Assembly: GCF_026151395.1 (NCBI RefSeq)
Contig: NZ_JAMQPV010000001.1
Span: 1,612,001-1,676,000 of the forward strand
DNA: 64,000 bases
Origin: Leptospira limi
GTDB taxonomy: Bacteria > Spirochaetota > Leptospiria > Leptospirales > Leptospiraceae
Reading direction: 5' to 3'
Shown here piece after piece: positions 63,204-64,000 of the stretch. The position numbers were made by a program, and so were the translations under genes. Within the stretch, counting starts at the first letter, position 1. The number at the start of each line of letters is the position of its first letter. The notes below the pieces were generated by a model that worked only from the letters and a program-made list of their open reading frames with translations, ran no database searches and had not been told where the DNA came from.

Positions 63204-64000
63204 ATGGCATCACGCAAACAAGAAGAAATCCAAGTTAATCCCCCCGAAGAACCAACTGAATATACGAATGGCATCATGGACCAAGACGATGCTTCTGAAC
63301 CACCGAAACAATTTAAGAAAAAAAAGAGCCGGTATGAAGGACCAATTCCTCCTCCTCTTGATCTAGTTGAACTTAAGAAAAAAAATATCAATGAACTTGC
63401 TGACCTTGCAAAAGGTTTGGGAGTAGAAAACACTCATGGTTTAAAAAAACAAAACTTGATGTTTGCTCTCCTCCAAGCACAAACCGAAAAAGATGGACAA
63501 GTGCATGCAGCAGGAGTAATGGAAAGATTACCTGATGGGTATGGTTTCTTACGTTCACCTGACTACAATTATGTGCCAGGTCCGGATGATATTTATGTGT
63601 CTCCTTCTCAAATTAAATTATTTGGTCTTCGAACGGGAGATACTGTAACAGGCCTTATTCGTCCACCAAAAGAAGCGGAAAGATTTTTTGCGATGTTACG
63701 AGTGGAATCAATCAATGGTTTCCCTGTTGAAGTTGCACAAAAACGAAATTTATTTGATAACTTAACACCGCTTTACCCTGACGAAAGGATCAATATGGAA
63801 TTTGACCCTAGTCATTTGGATACACGTGTGATCGATCTTATGTGTCCAATCGGAAAGGGACAAAGAGCTCTTATCGTGGCTCCTCCAAGAACGGGTAAAA
63901 CAGTTCTCATGCAATCCATTGCCAATGCGATTACTCGTAACCACCCAGAAATTTTTCTAATCGTTTTACTCATTGATGAACGTCCAGAAGAAGTAACTGA
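63204..64000 (+). CDS. rho: transcription termination factor Rho (5' part)
   Basis: The first 265 codons of Rho, cut by the window end. An acidic/basic N-terminal extension (about residues 1-50) precedes the Rho N-terminal domain ([20 protein letters not shown]), then the cold-shock RNA-binding domain ([20 protein letters not shown]), and the start of the ATPase with Walker [13 protein letters not shown] and [12 protein letters not shown]. Rho is a hexameric RNA helicase that ends transcription. The reading frame is open from ATG 63204 to the last base. Confidence 0.97.
   Translation, partial: MASRKQEEIQVNPPEEPTEYTNGIMDQDDASEPPKQFKKKKSRYEGPIPPPLDLVELKKKNINELADLAKGLGVENTHGLKKQNLMFALLQAQTEKDGQVHAAGVMERLPDGYGFLRSPDYNYVPGPDDIYVSPSQIKLFGLRTGDTVTGLIRPPKEAERFFAMLRVESINGFPVEVAQKRNLFDNLTPLYPDERINMEFDPSHLDTRVIDLMCPIGKGQRALIVAPPRTGKTVLMQSIANAITRNHPEIFLIVLLIDERPEEVT

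Noticed and set aside
1..64000. tRNA or rRNA genes, insertion sequences, integrases, CRISPR arrays
   Set aside because: None was seen; intergenic gaps are too short and no repeat arrays or transposase motifs appear.

Overview
The window reads as chromosome from a spirochaete of the genus Leptospira, plausibly a saprophytic species close to L. biflexa; the species is inference. The DNA is AT-rich. Many genes start with TTG or GTG and have a visible GAGG-type ribosome site, and many predicted lipoproteins have relaxed lipoboxes. Several families are typical of Leptospira: LL-diaminopimelate aminotransferase, DUF4254 paired with a GT9 glycosyltransferase, a DUF5939-like adenylate cyclase, and a giant protein that I believe belongs to the 'Lepto_longest' (TIGR04388) family. 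I saw no rRNA, tRNA, insertion sequence, prophage or CRISPR array. Coding density is very high and no gene-free stretch exceeds about 300 bases.

Layout. 0-9 kb: a PAS hybrid histidine kinase, an alpha/beta hydrolase, a PCu(A)C plus Sco copper-delivery pair, an M3 oligopeptidase, a DCC-family protein, a GT39-type membrane glycosyltransferase and a PHP-domain protein. 9.2-12.3 kb (minus strand): a FecR-domain protein, a DUF4384 protein, a small lipoprotein and a larger exported protein of unknown role. 12.4-30.6 kb (plus strand): the accessory centrepiece, a tightly overlapping operon of TolC-like outer-membrane factor, Ig-like lipoprotein, two small lipoproteins, a small membrane protein, membrane-fusion protein, two different RND proteins, a 1963-residue exported giant and a small lipoprotein that overlaps its 3' end.

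30.6-40 kb: a minus-strand chain (O-antigen-ligase-like protein, GH5 glycosidase, nucleotide cyclase), a divergent GT4 glycosyltransferase, an exported unknown, and a GT9/DUF4254 pair. 40-47 kb: NRDE protein, then rhomboid-lipoate ligase-glyA, a metallo-beta-lactamase-fold protein and a class A penicillin-binding protein. 47-54 kb: a small exported TPR-like protein behind an excellent sigma-54 promoter match, an MBOAT acyltransferase, SppA, an aldose epimerase, a LOG protein and rpmB. 54-64 kb: nth, UbiA/UbiX, a thioesterase, pyrB, DUF2203, dapL, two exported unknowns, a CBS-PAS-Fis regulator and the 5' part of rho, cut by the window end.

The most promising new system is the 12.4-30.6 kb operon. 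It has the parts of a tripartite envelope exporter, but one of its two RND subunits has lost the usual proton-relay motif. It is followed by a giant exported protein whose C-terminus has an NlpC/P60-like Cys/His arrangement, and by an overlapping lipoprotein that could be its immunity partner. My reading, which is inference, is a dedicated exporter plus a large polymorphic-toxin-like effector plus a periplasmic immunity lipoprotein.
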